This document shows, piece after piece, positions 6,159 through 6,993 of a stretch of DNA of 6,993 nt; the first letter of the stretch is position 1; each line of letters starts with the position of its first letter. The position numbers and the translations under genes are program-made. Where the stretch lies: positions 1 to 6,993 of the forward strand of contig NZ_JAHDTG010000148.1 in the NCBI RefSeq assembly GCF_018531475.1. Reading direction: 5' to 3'. The notes beneath the pieces are model-generated. The model was not told where the DNA came from and did no database searches. It worked only from the letters and a program-made list of their open reading frames with translations. The DNA is from Pseudonocardia mahuensis. GTDB lineage: Bacteria; Actinomycetota; Actinomycetes; Mycobacteriales; Pseudonocardiaceae.

Positions 6159-6993
6159 GCACGCTGCTCGGCCTGCCCTACACCGACACGGTCGTGGTGT
6201 TCGGCGCGATCGTGCTCGGCGTGACCAGCGGGGTGCTCGGCGCGTTCGCGGTGCTGCGCAGGCGAAGCCTGGTCGGCGACGCGATCGCGCACTCGACGCT
6301 GCCGGGAGTGTGCGTCGCGTTCCTCGTGGCCGGGGTCAAGGACGTGCCCGGACTGCTGCTCGGTGCGGCCGTCGCCGGGCTCGTGGCCGCGCTTCTCATG
6401 GTCGGTATCGAGCGCGCCGGGCGGATCCGCCCGGACGCGGCGATCGGCGTCGTGCTCTCGGGCTTCTTCTCCCTCGGCGTCGTGCTGCTCACCCACATCG
6501 CGAGCACCGACGACGCCGACCAGGCCGGTCTCGAGCGCTACCTGTTCGGCCAGGCCGCCGGGCTCCTGGAGCGCGACGTCGCCGTGATGGCCGCGCTGGG
6601 CGCCGCCGCGTTGCTGGTGGTGGGCGTCGGCAGGCGGGCGCTGACGACGACGCTGTTCGACCCGGCCTACGCGGGCGCGATCGGCCTGCCGGTGCGCGCG
6701 CTGGAGACGCTCATGACCGGGCTGCTCGTGGTCGCCGTGGTGATCGGCGTCCGGCTCGTGGGGGCCATCCTGATGGTCGCGATGCTGGTCATCCCCACGG
6801 TCACCGCCCGCCAGCTCGTCGACCGGTTCGCCCGGGTGCTGCCGCTGGCCGGGGTCGTCGGCGCGGCGGTCGCGGCGGCCGGCACCCTGGCCGCGACCCG
6901 CGCCGAGCTGCCGACCGGCCCGGTGGTCGTGCTGGCCGGGTTCGCGCTCGCGGTGGTGGCGCTGCTGCTCGCACCGGGCCGGGGCGTGGCCTG
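6146..6993 (+). CDS. ABC-3 family metal permease, 3' end outside window
   Basis: This is the integral membrane subunit of the metal importer, belonging to the TroC/MntC/ZnuB (ABC-3) family. The 282 codons present are close to the full family length (about 280-300), so only the last residues and stop are missing. Family hallmarks: SGVLGAFAVLRRRSLVGDA (28-46) running into AIAHSTLPGV (46-55), the cytoplasmic segment likely to contact the ATPase; RPDAAIGVVLSGFFSLGVVL (95-114); LERYLFGQAAGL (129-140); and VGAILMVAMLVIPTVTARQL (205-224). About eight or nine hydrophobic segments are visible. GTG at 6146 is chosen because GAGG lies 7 nt upstream (6135-6138) and the protein begins at the usual point before TM1; it overlaps the ATPase stop by 13 bp, pointing to coupled translation. 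Some relatives have a second permease gene next; the window ends too soon to tell. Confidence 0.94.
   Translation, partial: MDRLSTLLGLPYTDTVVVFGAIVLGVTSGVLGAFAVLRRRSLVGDAIAHSTLPGVCVAFLVAGVKDVPGLLLGAAVAGLVAALLMVGIERAGRIRPDAAIGVVLSGFFSLGVVLLTHIASTDDADQAGLERYLFGQAAGLLERDVAVMAALGAAALLVVGVGRRALTTTLFDPAYAGAIGLPVRALETLMTGLLVVAVVIGVRLVGAILMVAMLVIPTVTARQLVDRFARVLPLAGVVGAAVAAAGTLAATRAELPTGPVVVLAGFALAVVALLLAPGRGVA

Overview
The window is very GC-rich DNA, with strong G/C bias at third codon positions and frequent GTG starts. It encodes actinobacterial-looking proteins; a Pseudonocardia-like actinomycete is my guess from general character, not from a database match. It holds two divergent gene groups either side of a 113-bp intergenic region (3573-3685), plus a decayed transporter gene at the left.

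Minus strand, read right to left: mtnA (methylthioribose-1-phosphate isomerase of methionine salvage, 3572-2595) overlaps by four bases (GTGA) a 12-helix MFS transporter (2598-1411). After a 66-bp gap comes a remnant of a ProP-type metabolite:H+ symporter (1344-168). It has lost its N-terminal segment and carries a one-base frameshift at 700-701. A strong hairpin at 130-174 ends this strand. Positions 1-129 hold no convincing gene, only a hairpin followed by a well-placed ribosome binding site and a 12-codon reading frame.

Plus strand: a DtxR/MntR-family metalloregulator (3686-4378) is the first gene of a tight operon. It is followed by a TroA-like metal-binding lipoprotein (4375-5343), an ABC ATPase (5349-6158) and an ABC-3 family membrane permease (6146 to beyond the window end). 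Neighbouring genes overlap by 4 bp, are separated by 5 bp, and overlap by 13 bp, so the group reads as one transcript with coupled translation. The lipoprotein captures a divalent transition metal outside the membrane, the permease and ATPase import it, and the regulator probably shuts the operon off when metal is plentiful. The regulator carries Asp at the two positions where iron-type DtxR has Met10 and Cys102, which favours manganese as the sensed metal.

The intergenic region carries AT-rich TTAG/CTAA elements, including a direct repeat exactly 22 bp apart, that look like the regulator's operator. It also carries a nested inverted repeat in the leader of mtnA. I found no CRISPR array, tRNA, rRNA, intact mobile element or clearly novel system. 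The points most worth a second look are the operator arrangement, the regulator's metal site, the mtnA leader structure and the broken symporter.
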